Assembly: GCA_035582835.1 (NCBI GenBank)
Contig: JAYKAV010003355.1
Coordinates: 165,098 to 229,097, forward strand
Direction: 5' to 3'
Length of the DNA stretch: 64,000 bases
Origin: Phoebastria nigripes
Lineage: Eukaryota > Chordata > Aves > Procellariiformes > Diomedeidae
The position numbers and the translations under genes are program-made. Of the stretch, positions 37,302 through 47,438 are shown piece by piece. The notes below the pieces were generated by a model. That model did not search any database, was not told the DNA's origin, and saw nothing but the letters and a program-made list of their open reading frames with translations. Each line of letters begins with the position of its first letter. Within the stretch, counting starts at the first letter, position 1.

Positions 37302-37839
37302 GTGAGCTCCCCCTCGTATTTTGATCTACTCTAACCACTGGCTGTGAAGGAACGAGCAGTGGGTTATAGGCTGTGCTTTGCTACATGGTGGCATTTTGCA
37401 GTTCTCATCAGGGTGGACTAGAGAGAGGAAGTGGTGAGTGAGAAGTGGGCAGCGGGAATGGGATGGGGACATGTGTTGCAAACTTCATAAAAATGGGAAA
37501 ACACAGTAGATATTTGAATGATGATTGACTTGATGCTGCATTGATAACCCTTCTGAGCTCTGCCCAGTCTGGTTGTCTGTTAATTCAACAGATTCCAGGT
37601 GGCATGCCCCTAATCTTCTGAGGAACAGTGAAGGCACTGCCTTTGCACTGCATGAAGCAATTTATTTCTTAACATAGTCAACCTAGTGCAGCCTGGGACA
37701 TAAGCGGTATTTATAGAGCAGTCCAGGCTGAATGCGATTTAAGTGTCCTGCAAAACTAGGTGAATTGGCAATTGTTACTAGATTTATTTTTACTAAATAT
37801 ATTTTTCATTACATATGATATTAGACCACTCCTAACACT

Positions 37840-37950
37840 AAACGTGTGACCTTGAGTAAACCGCTTAACCTGCCTACATTTGAATTTCACTGTCTGTAAG
37901 AGGGGAGTCACATGTAAGGCATTCTGGGGCTTAACCATCTGAAGCACTAT
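37840..37950 (+). repeat. MIR SINE relic
   Basis: GTGTGACCTTGAGTAAACCG, CTTAACCTGCCTACATTTGA and TTTCACTGTCTGTAAGAGGG follow the MIR core 'GTGACCTTGGGCAAGTCACTTAACCTCT...TCATCTGTAAAATGGG'. It is sense-oriented and diverged. The limits are approximate. Confidence 0.7.
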
Positions 37951-38622
37951 TATCCTTGCTATTTCAAAAACTTTGCTCTTTCAGAGACATCACAAATGTT
38001 TGCATTTGGTGTTTCTTGGTTTTAGATTTGTGAGCCTTCACAACACAAAGTTTACAGGTGGAAGATCATGACTGATCCTGTCTTAAGATTCCTACACAAT
38101 CCTTATATCACCATCAATTTTTTCTGATTGTTTTACTGTCCTCAAGCCACCCCTTAAAATCTTTGCATTATTAAAAGTGGCTTTATGAGTTAATCCCATC
38201 CTTTGACCAGTCAAAATAGAAGGCTTATTTATGGGCTGAAGCTTGACAGGTACTGCAATCTGAACTGATAGTAGAAAAATAGCCAGATATTGTAACCTTA
38301 TTTGTAATTTAAAATGGGTCCAACTCGAAAAGAGTGGGTTCAAATTTCTGACTGAGTCAAAGCTCCTCCAGAGTTTTGATGTGTGAGTGGATGCTGAAGT
38401 ATGAGGTTCAGTTTTAGCTGTTCTTGCTTTCAGGCTAATCTTCCTTATTAATGAGTTTTAGGCAGTAAAGCCTAAAATTTCCACACTTACTTCTACAGTC
38501 ATCATAAACACTACCAAGAATGAATCTACTTCTTTGTTGTCCGTCATTTCTGGCCAGGACTCAATGTAAGATGCAAAGTGAAGGAAATGTCTGGCAATAA
38601 TGTTATTCACCCCCTTCACTAG

Positions 38623-38930
38623 GACGACAGTTAACGATCTTCAACACCCAGGCGCAAATAGCCATAGGAGGGAAGGACAGAGGGCGTCTCTTCCAAGGCC
38701 AGCTCTCCGGTCTCTATTACAATGGCTTGAAAGTGCTGAACATGGCAGCAGAGAACAACCCCAACATTAAAATCAATGGAAGTGTCCGACTCGTTGGGGA
38801 AGTCCCTTCCATCTTGGGAACAACACCCACAACCTCTGTGCCACCAGAAATGTCTACTACAGTCATGGAAACCACAACTACAATGGCCACCACTACAACC
38901 CGAAAAAATCGTTCGCCACCCAGCATCCAG
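38623..38930 (+). CDS. NRXN3: Neurexin-3, end of LNS6 domain and start of Thr-rich stalk
   Basis: This 308-nt exon has an acceptor at CACTAG/GACGAC and a donor at ATCCAG/GTGAGT. It begins in phase 1 and ends in phase 0. It completes LNS6 with [38 protein letters not shown] and [19 protein letters not shown]. It then enters the Ser/Thr-rich stalk with [16 protein letters not shown], a likely O-glycosylated spacer before the membrane. An N-G-S sequon lies in KINGSV, which neurexin-1 lacks at this point as I remember it. The stalk sequence, with [14 protein letters not shown], marks the gene as NRXN3. If the donor were not used, translation would run 12 codons into the intron and stop at 38967. 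The next coding exon, expected to begin PTSDDLV-like, was not found downstream in the window. Confidence 0.97.
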
Positions 38931-39139
38931 GTGAGTCAACTAGTCTTCTGCATTTGCTTGGGTTCTTAATTAGTCTTTTGTTTCACTGCTCACTTGTAAG
39001 TTCACAGGAGCCATGTTCTCTGAATCATGCTCCATGTAACTATTTTAATAATGTTGTATAGGGTAAATCACCACAAAATGTTGTCCTCCTGTGTTGGTGA
39101 ACAAACAGCTGGATGAATTATTATGGCACATGTACGTGA

Positions 39140-39235
39140 TAATGGGGACAGATTTTGCTCCTGTTCTAGTGCAACCCCATTTATGTAAGTAGGATTGCCC
39201 CAATGTGAATGAGAACATGATTTTAACTATGTTTC
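39140..39235. repeat. Possible ancient amniote repeat
   Basis: GATTTTGCTCCTGTTCTAGT, GCAACCCCATTTATGTAAGT and AGGATTGCCCCAATGTG resemble an old amniote repeat with a 'TTGCTC...AGTGCAACCCCATTGA' theme. Divergence is high and the ends are unclear. Confidence 0.4.
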
Positions 39236-39467
39236 TGCAGTTCCATATGTAGGGAAATGTATTCCTAAGAGAGTTACAAAGCCTAATGGGGGGTGGGTGT
39301 ATGGTTATTTGTTATTATGACAGTATGTACTGCTGCAACAGTGAAGTTCATAATGGGGAGAAAAGCAATGGAGCATTACTTCCAGGTGGAGCCATTTTTC
39401 ATTTTCCTTTTATAGCCTTCCTGTAGAAAACTTTAAAGGAACGCTATCAAGATCAGTTTCTTGCAAA

Positions 39468-39508
39468 ATGTGGATGTTCCAACATCAACATGTGGATGTT
39501 CCAACATC
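39468..39508 (+). repeat. Two-copy 19-bp direct repeat with internal palindrome
   Basis: ATGTGGATGTTCCAACATC occurs at 39468-39486 and again at 39490-39508, a period of 22 bases. Each copy contains GATGTT-CC-AACATC, whose arms are reverse complements. The identity of the copies suggests a recent local duplication. Confidence 0.9.
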
Positions 39509-40186
39509 TTTGGTAAAATCATTCCTACCAAAAAATGAATTTCAGATGTTCTGGCTTAATTGTGCCAATGTAGTGTTTTCAGTCCTAAAAATGCAGTGCT
39601 TTTGGAACCACTAGCGTGGCAGCCAGAATATGGTACTGATTAGAAATAAACACCTTAAATTGGCTCTCCTTGTCTGTGCAAAGAAAAGAATCATGTAAGT
39701 AACCAATCTGAGCATTGGATCAGATTTTGAAAATTATTTATTTCAGTGGTGTACTATCATGTTATCAACTAGGATGAAACATTTGTTTTAAAATCTTTAT
39801 TTACATCAGAACCTCATCCTGTAGGAATCAACATACTTTCATTGACACCAGCATACACCGGCTGAGACACTGGCGAGTGATTATTGATCAGAGTGTGCCT
39901 TTATTAAAGCTCCAGAAAAAGGTATATTGTTGTCTAGTTGGAGAAAAAATTTAAATTATTCCATCTGCTTCCCTGAAACAATTTCTGCTGCTTGGGACAG
40001 AAGACCTTAATGAAATCAAGGACTTTGAAATCTGTAATCATACAAGTTGCTTGCTTTCTAACTGCTTCAGAAGGTTTAATCAGTTATTGATTGTGTTTGT
40101 ATATATATGACCATTCTCTTTATTTTTTATCTAGTCCTGGTCACTTAGGATAAGAAAACACAAAAATCGTCCTCTTAATTGTCTAG

Positions 40187-40688
40187 GAGGTCAGGCCACA
40201 CCTGGAGTATTGTGTCCAGTTCTGGGCTCCTCAGTACAAAAGAGAGGTGGAGCTACTGGAGAGAGTCCAGCAAAGGGCCTCTAAGATGGTGAAGGGACTG
40301 GAGCATCTCTCCTATGAGAAAAGGCTGAGAGAGCTGGGACTGTTCAGCCTGGAGAAGAAAAGGCTCAGGAGGGATCTTATCAATGTGTACAAATACCTGA
40401 AGGGAAGGAGTAAAGACGACAGTGGTACCCAGTGACAGGACAAGAGGCAATGGACACAAACTGAAACATAGGAGTTTCCCTCTAAACATCAGGAAACACT
40501 TTTTTACTGTGAGGGTGATTGAGCACTGGTGCAGGTTGCCCAGAGAGGTTGTGGAGTGTCCATGCTTGTAAATATTCAAAAGCCATCTGCATATGCTCCT
40601 GGGCAACTGGCGCTGGGTGACCCTGCCTGAGCAGGGGGGGTGGACCAGATGACTTCCAGAGGTCCCTTCCAACCATTCTGTGACTCTG
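40187..40688 (+). mobile_element. CR1 LINE 3' fragment, interrupted at its tail by an LTR
   Basis: A sense CR1 fragment begins at [14 protein letters not shown] in the reverse-transcriptase C-terminal region. It continues through [20 protein letters not shown] and [19 protein letters not shown] deletion near 40408-40425 removes part of the segment before PSDRTRGNG and shifts the frame, so the open frame ends at a TGA near 40433. The 3' UTR has GGTGGACCAGATGACTTCC, then GGTCCCTTCCAACC. The terminal octamers are ATTCTGTG and ACTCTGTG. The second octamer is split by the LTR: ACTCTG is left of it, and the TG that completes it lies right of the second target-site copy, near 41270. Confidence 0.93.
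40684..40688 (+). repeat. Left target-site duplication of the LTR (CTCTG)
   Basis: CTCTG directly precedes the LTR's TGTCATGG end and is repeated at 41265-41269 directly after its other end. It is part of the CR1 terminal octamer, which fixes the order of events: CR1 first, LTR later. Confidence 0.85.
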
Positions 40689-41264
40689 TGTCATGGTTTA
40701 ACCCCAGCCAGCAACCAAACACCACGCAACCGCTCGCTCACCGCCCCCCTCCAGTAGGATGGGGGAGAGAATCGGGAGGGCATGAGTAGGAAAACTCACG
40801 GGTTGAGATAAAAACAGTTTAATAATTGAAATAAACCAAAGTAGAACAGTAATAATAACAATGATAACAACAACAACAATATAATATACAAAGCAGGCGA
40901 TGCACAATGCAACTGCTCACCACCCGCCGAACCGGCGCGTAGCCCGATACACGAGAGCCTGTCCCGTGACGCCAGAGCCCACCCCCACACACACACTTAA
41001 TTCTTATACTGAGCATGACGTCGCATGGTATGGAATACCCCATTGGCCAGCTGGGTCGACCGCCCCGGCTATGCTCCCCCCGCCAGCTTCCCATGCACCT
41101 GGCAGGGCGTGGGAGGCCAAAAAGTGCCCGGTGCAAGCACCACCCAGCAACACCCAGAACATCAATGGGCCATCAACTCTCCTATAATACCAAACCCAAA
41201 ACACAGCACGCCCCCCCCACCTACTGGGAAGAAAGTTAACTCTCTCCCAGCCGGAACCAGGACG
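40689..41264 (-). mobile_element. Solo LTR of an avian endogenous retrovirus (ERVL-like by 5-bp TSD)
   Basis: This 576-bp element matches an LTR family I recognise from bird genomes. On the + strand it starts TGTCATGGTTTAACCCCAGC and ends AACCAGGACG. In the sense direction (minus strand), a TATA-like TATAAG lies at 41003-41008, a CRE-like CGACGTCA at 41016-41023 and an ATTAAA poly(A) signal at 40818-40823. These come in the right order for U3, R and U5. Five-base direct repeats CTCTG flank it at 40684-40688 and 41265-41269. Five bases is typical of ERVL-type integration. The 5' terminal TG (sense) has decayed to CG. No internal viral genes remain, so it is a solo LTR formed by recombination. 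It lies antisense to NRXN3. The family name is not asserted. Confidence 0.85.
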
Positions 41265-41269
41265 CTCTG
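41265..41269 (+). repeat. Right target-site duplication of the LTR (CTCTG)
   Basis: This is the second copy of the CTCTG duplication. It is followed by TGAGGTACC, so the empty site would read CTCTGTGAGG and complete the CR1 octamer ACTCTGTG. Confidence 0.85.
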
Positions 41270-42369
41270 TGAGGTACCTCTGGCTGCAGTGGAATTTACA
41301 ACTATTAGAGTAATTAATTCCAAGCCAAGGTTTAACATTACCCCCTTTGGTACTCTGTAAATCCAGTTGGCAGCAGGACTGGGATTAATTGAGTTATTAG
41401 CCTCAAACACCCAATAGGTGATTTATAAAGTCCCAGCTAAATGAGGGGAAATTATGCCAGGTTTGGTCACCGTTTGTCATAAACTTTGAAAGAATTACAG
41501 TTCCTTCTCCTCAGTGGCTAGCTCTAATTTTAGAGAAAATCTTTGTACGATTACATCTCCAGAAGAATAAAGTCTGTGGTCCTGATCCTGCTCTTGTTAG
41601 TTTATTGGAGATTTTCTATACTTTATAAAGGCAGCAGAACTGTGTTTAGCTATAGGAGTGTAACAGAGAGCAGCACTGGACCTTTGTGGGATGGGTCAAG
41701 CTGGAAATGACCCTGGCTTACTTGAAGAGGAACTCTTCCAGAAAGCTTCTTGCCTAACCTACATGGCAGTTCACTCAGCCTGTAGAGACCACTGTGTGCT
41801 GAAAGAGCATCAGGAAGATTTAATAAAGTGTCAAAGTGCTTCTAAAAACATGGTTAGAGCAGTGATTTCCTGGATACACATGCACCACAGCAAATGGCCT
41901 CATCTCAGCTGATATTAAAGCAATAACTCTTTGACACTTCATGCTACCCACTGAAAGAAAGATAAAGGTCAATATGTACCTCCATTACAACTTTCTGCAT
42001 TTCAATATCAGGCCATTTTATTGCTGTCGTAGCACAGATGGCTCGCCTTTCTTCCTTACTCTTGGTAGAATTTGATTCTGTCAGCTTAAGTTGCATTATT
42101 TGTGCGGTGAAAGTGAGAAGAAATTGTCTTTTTCTGTTTGGGCAGCATCTCCAGCTGTGGTTTTCAGATGCCTAATGGTTATTTTATCTCGCTTGTGTTC
42201 GACATCACCATTGTTGAGCCTGCTTACAATTTTAGATCTAAGTGGTGGAAAAATCTAATAGAACAAGTTTGTTCTTTGGGGAACGTAAAATATAGCTACC
42301 TAAGGCTATGAGCAGTACAAATACAGTTCGTTATTACCTTGCTCCAGCTTTCTCTTCTCTTTTCTGCTC

Positions 42370-42800
42370 AGAAATAAACAATTTTTCTTCACTTTCAAGG
42401 CCATTCACAGTTTAGCCTTTTCTCACCCCATTCTGATCAGCACAATTCAAGCATTTTTTTGCTCACTTCTTAGATTTGATCGTAAGAATCTTTCTGCTTC
42501 CTGGTACCATCCACAAGACAACAGCAGGTTATTTTTCCAATCCCATTGAAACCCTCCTTTCATCATGATGCGTGCCAAAAAGTTGTCAGAGGTTAGGCTG
42601 ATGATGGTCTAAGGCAGCTGTTTATCAAGCCAATCAATATTGTCACATTTTTTGTTTCATTATCCATTTTTCTGTATCCATGTGTGATATCTTGCTTTAT
42701 GCTTAGATTGCAGACTCCTTGGGTTCAAAATGTACTTTTTATTCTGCACGTATACGCTACTTAGCACAGAAGGGTTCTGGACCATTGTAGAAATACCAAG
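42370..42800 (+). repeat. L3/CR1-like ancient LINE 3' relic
   Basis: AAGGCCATTCACAGTTTAGC near 42399, CTTAGATTGCAGACTCCTTG near 42701 and CTACTTAGCACAGAAGGGTT near 42758 follow the order of the L3 LINE 3' end ('CTTAGATTGTAAGCTC...GCACCTAGCACAATGGGGTC'). The match is patchy, as expected for a very old element. The 5' limit is a guess. Confidence 0.5.
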
Positions 42801-45800
42801 CATGATACAAGTAAAAGTAAAGCATCTAATGCAAAATAGCAAGAATCAGGATAAAGAATTATTATTCTTACTGTATTAGAAGTATCTGTGCTATCTGTAT
42901 TACTCATTTTCATATGTAAGTAACTAAAACTTCTCCTTTTTGAAATGCATATAAAGCTTGTGCAGAATATCAAGTCTGTAATCCCAAAGTGATTCAAAAT
43001 CCAGGGGAATTTCGGTAGGATTTAGATTTATGCATCACTTGTTAAGGAAGTACAGAAGAGCATGATAACTGCAAAGATTTCTTCTGTTTGTAACGTACAC
43101 CAAGATACCTCCTGCAGTTAGGTAGTCTGAGTACTGCCAGAAGTATTTTAGAGCACAGTTAGACTAAAACAGCTGGGAAAATGAAGTGCTTCAAAAATAC
43201 ACAGTTTATGCACAGACCAGTGACATGCTTTTCAATTTGTGAAGATCCCAAACATGGGATATAGTCTTGGACAAACGACCAAGACAAAGGGAAATGAGAG
43301 AAAAATATTAATGGAAATAGCCGGTGGCAATGATATTAGCATTTAGAATGTCTATAACCTCATTTTGTTTTAAAATTTATAGTAACATTTCTGCAAGGTG
43401 GTGAAACTCAGATCAGTGGAGGACAGGCAGGATTTCAGTGAGAAACAGTTGAGAAGTATGACTGTATGCTATACTGATAGGGATGTTTCTGTGATTCAAA
43501 TATCCTTCAGAGAGGCCTTGAAGGAAGATAACATGACCTTTTTCTGTTAACTGAAAATAAGGGAGAAAAAGGAGTTTTGATTTGTGTTTGTTTCAGTGAG
43601 TTGCAAACCGTGCTTGTGCTCTGCTGCCCCTGAGTAGAAACACTGATTTGACTTTCTCACACGTGGTTTTGTTCTGGATTTAAGTATGGTCTGTTCAGAA
43701 GTGACATGTGTTGTACTAAATTCCTGCTGCCAGTCTCAGGGCCCTGACACACCAGACTCTCCTGCGATAATAATATCCTCTCTGGGACTTCTGCTTTGCC
43801 ATGTTACCCTACGAAGGCCTCAAAGACAAGCCGTTAGCTTTTGCGTGTGGTACAGTAGCATGCTGTGCAGGCTGCTATTAGATGAGAATCACTGTACCCT
43901 GCCACGTCATATTCTTGCAAAGCTGCTATGTTTCTCGCAGGGTTACTTCATTAGCAATTGTTAAAGGTCCTGGAATCCCACATGTCCCTATTTCCTGATT
44001 TAAAGCACAGCTTCAATTATTAGTGAAGTTCAGGGATTTCTGGGTTTGGGAGACTTCTGTAAAAATGAGTTAAAGTGACATTCATGTCACTTTATATAGC
44101 CATGTCAGCCGCTTATATGCTCAGAATTTATTTAGTGCTCAAAGGTTTTTAGGAGACTCTCCATATGCTCTCATGTGGTGCATTCTGTCCAGTTTACAGC
44201 TGGGTCATTCAGTTTTCAAATGATTTGTGTAAAGATATTTGTGAAGTTAATTACTAAGTAAAGCTAGTCTAGAAAAGCATGCATGATGATACACAAGTCT
44301 TCCGTTCAAAACACGTTCAGTTCAGCGAATCCAAGATATTCCAGCTGGTGCGTGGGTCCTTAAGGAGAACTGCTCCAGATAAGCTTCTGGAGGCCCTAGG
44401 GCCCACTGACCTAGGGCAGGCCCCTAATATGTCTGCCCTATGACATGGATGGCTGGGGGCCCAAGACCAAAATCACAGACTGTTTTCTGTGAAAAAGAGA
44501 TCAGAACCCTTCTGGGAGGACAGATGGACTTCTGGCTACGATCTCCACGAGGAACCAGAAACAGTGTGCTCTGTTACATATCCAGTGCATGCCTGAGATG
44601 CAACTTCCTGAGATGAGGATAACAACGCTTGCCAAACTGTAGCTTGGAGGTGATGAGAATAAATTACTTGTGGATGTTTTCAGCTATGATCTTAGAGCCA
44701 TAGGATGACAGTGTATGATATGTAATATGCAGAATGTTCTCTCTAAAGAATATAAGAGGGGATCTGCCCATTATCCATATGGAGAGTCCAGCCCATCGGC
44801 ATGGCTCAGAATAAGGTTCTCAACCTTTTATTTTAACCATTAGGCTTTCCAGCCTTCTAACTGTGTTTTCTATTGAGGGTCCAATAATCTTGATTAATGT
44901 CTTTCCATAACGTGCAGCTCCAGGCTAAATCCTTTCTTACAGTGTATATCACAAAGGAAAATAGCACAGAAGATTTGTCAATCTAATTAGACTTTCACTG
45001 TCAGCTAAGACAAATAAAATTGTCTCACCCTTGGTCTTGCCTAGGTACTTTCTTTTACACTCATAGATAATAATTTGGGGGGGAAAGAAATTGGCCTTTA
45101 ATTTAGTTTTTGCTTCTTATAAGTCACTAGTGACATTTTCATCCCAAGACTGCAAAGCTCTAATGGAAAAAGAGCTTTTGATGAGTCTCTGCTTTAAAGA
45201 CTTCATTGGCCCATTGGTACCGCTGAGAGTTATGCAGTCTGGCTCTCATCCCTCCTTTTCTGCTTCTTCCTCAACTATTTTTTCTTAAAAAGCCCCCAAC
45301 CTGTACCATCTTTCAGAGTGGAATCCTTTCTCCTGCACTACAGCCCTGTTGAGTGAGATGGTAAAGATGCATTGCTGCAGTGAAATTCACAAAATGGTAT
45401 TTACTTCTGTGATGATTAAATGGTAACATGGTTTGGGCAGAGAAAGAAAGCAGAGTTTGGAAGCAAGAATCCAAATGTGGGATAGAAAATTTTCATGCAA
45501 ACTACTGTTCATGTAGGCTACAGAGTGATTAATTCAATAATACCAAATGACCTCTAAATACTTTACAAGTATGTAGTATAGAAATAACATTTAGTGCACA
45601 CTGAAATACAGAATCTTTGGCATCTAATATAGTAGCTACCTAGCCAGAAACATGTATATGATATGATAATGTTCTGTATGGGAAAGGGATAAAAATATTC
45701 TCCAAGTTTTAGCTGAGTATTAGATGGGGGAGTGGTGTGGTGTGTTTAAATTGTATTTATTGGTGTAGTGTTCAGGATACTCAGATTACCTATAAAGCTC

Positions 45801-46750
45801 ATATAATCTAAAATTTAATCCTGTATTTTCATTATTTCATTCACTTTTTGCCGAAGACAGGTGTGCTGCACTTCTGGAAGTGCCATAGTGAACCAAGAGT
45901 TCAGCACCCATCCAAAAAGAGAATGTGATTTTACTGTAATATTATTTTTCCAGCCTACGCTCCTAAGTGCTGACAAGTACTGATGATGAAAATAAGCTCA
46001 GCCTTGTATTTCTGCTAAACACAATTACAGTAATAAAGAACGTTGTATTTGTAAAACAACTCATGCATATGCTGGTGTATGCTGTCATTTGTTGACATTA
46101 TCACCAGTGATATTTAAACATTAAACTTAGTAACCATCGTCGGCTCCAAATGGAGACTACTCTTTCATGACTGCAGGGGAGGGATTTGATTGAATGCGTG
46201 TGGCAAACTTGAGTGCCACAAGTTGACACATAGTATGACTTCTCAAAATATAGCTTACACTCATTCTTTGGATAACCTGTTTTTATATAGTAGCATTGTC
46301 AAGTAGTCACTTCAGCCACTCCTCTGTGTGTTCTGCTGGGACCCACATTGTCTTTTTATTTCTTCAGTCTAATATTTTACAGAAGGCCCGAGTTAGCTGA
46401 TTCATTTCTACAAGGGCTGAGTTTACATTGCCTTTAATCTGCAGATCTGAACATCATTTGGGACTTGCAGCAAAAGCTCAGCTGGTGTTTTTGACACATG
46501 TACCCAGTTCTGTTCTACTGTGAATTTTGGAAATTAAGATTTGGCCCAGCATATGAAGGTGGGGCTGGTCTAGCACTTTTCTAGAATTTCAGCACTTTTT
46601 TAGATTTTCTCTGATTAATTTTTTTATCTTGATCAAGAACTTATTGAAATATTTGCTTGATTTTAGGTGACCAAAAAGCACGCCCTTTTCTGTAATAAAA
46701 GGATAAGAAGCTGTAATAACAGCTGTAGTAAACTGATACCTACCTCCTGC

Positions 46751-46768
46751 AGGCAGGCAGGCAGGCAT
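46751..46768 (+). repeat. (GGCA)n microsatellite
   Basis: This is a short run of about four tetramers (AGGC/GGCA), preceded by CTCCTGC. Confidence 0.8.
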
Positions 46769-47408
46769 ACATTTCTTGAAGAGTACCCTTAATAACATCA
46801 GTATGTACTTTTTTTTTCAGGGCACAGTATCCCTTTGTGTATTTAGACATGTCATTTGCCCTGCCAAAAAGGATTCTTGAAAGTCACGTGGAAGATTATT
46901 TTCAAAATCTGATTAATACAGTACTCGGGAACTAAAGCTACTATAGTTGACCATACATTTGATCACAAGCCAAATGAAAGAATAGGACAAGTGTGTTGTT
47001 CTAGGACAGTTGTGCAGTGACAATATATGATGAAGAGATCCAATACTGCAAAAGCAACTGCTTAGAAATAAATGGAGTAGAATCAATGGTTATAGCTCAA
47101 GTATAGTTGGAGGATTGGCTCATGTTTTGTTATAGCATATCTGCTCTGCTTGCTATTTATGTACTTCAGGGAAATGCCTAGAAGCTGCAGACATTGCCAA
47201 AATACTTCCAGAGCATATAGTTCCATTTTATTTGTTTGATTTTTTTTACAAGACTGGCTGAGTGGTGGGAATGTACCTCTTACCTTTCCTAGCTCATATT
47301 TGAATGAATGTGCAGAAATTAGAAACGCATCCATGCTGTTGTGACAGACCTGCTTTCTGAAACCATCTAATTATTGCCTTGGGTTTTCTGTAGAATGGTG
47401 GTGGTGTT

Positions 47409-47438
47409 AACTAGCAGAAACAGGATTTTCTGCTAGTT
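47409..47438. repeat. Perfect 12-bp inverted repeat (hairpin)
   Basis: AACTAGCAGAAA and TTTCTGCTAGTT are exact reverse complements separated by six bases (CAGGAT). As RNA this would form a 12-bp stem with a 6-nt loop. There is no T run suited to a terminator, and none is expected inside a pol II intron. No wider precursor-like stem is visible, so a microRNA is unlikely. Confidence 0.85.

Larger units (their letters stand above)
32262..38622 (+). other. NRXN3: NRXN3 intron downstream of the SS4 exon (6.4 kb)
   Basis: This intron contains the putative splicing element at its 5' end and several patches of very old amniote repeat (32918-33050, 33166-33225, 33640-33710, 35218-35370). It also has a 34-nt A tract, a (GGTTT)n run, a T17 run, a (GGAAAT)n run near 36378-36394, a MIR relic at about 37840-37950 and a CpG-rich segment that may be a cassette exon (37242-37301). 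The AT-rich first 900 bases show no repeat of known family and could be conserved regulatory DNA. The acceptor at its end is TTCACTAG. Confidence 0.8.

Noticed and set aside
38631..38939. Minus-strand open frames opposite the stalk exon
   Set aside because: They mirror the ACC/ACA-rich sense codons and give Val/Gly-rich nonsense peptides.
40900..41360. Several open frames of 60-110 codons on both strands
   Set aside because: They fall inside or across the solo LTR, which is GC-rich and stop-poor. LTRs do not normally encode proteins and these frames cross its boundary.
44392..44403. 12-base palindrome GGCCCTAGGGCC with nearby CCTAGGG repeats
   Set aside because: It is short and isolated. 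Such palindromes are common enough in 64 kb that I did not treat it as a feature.
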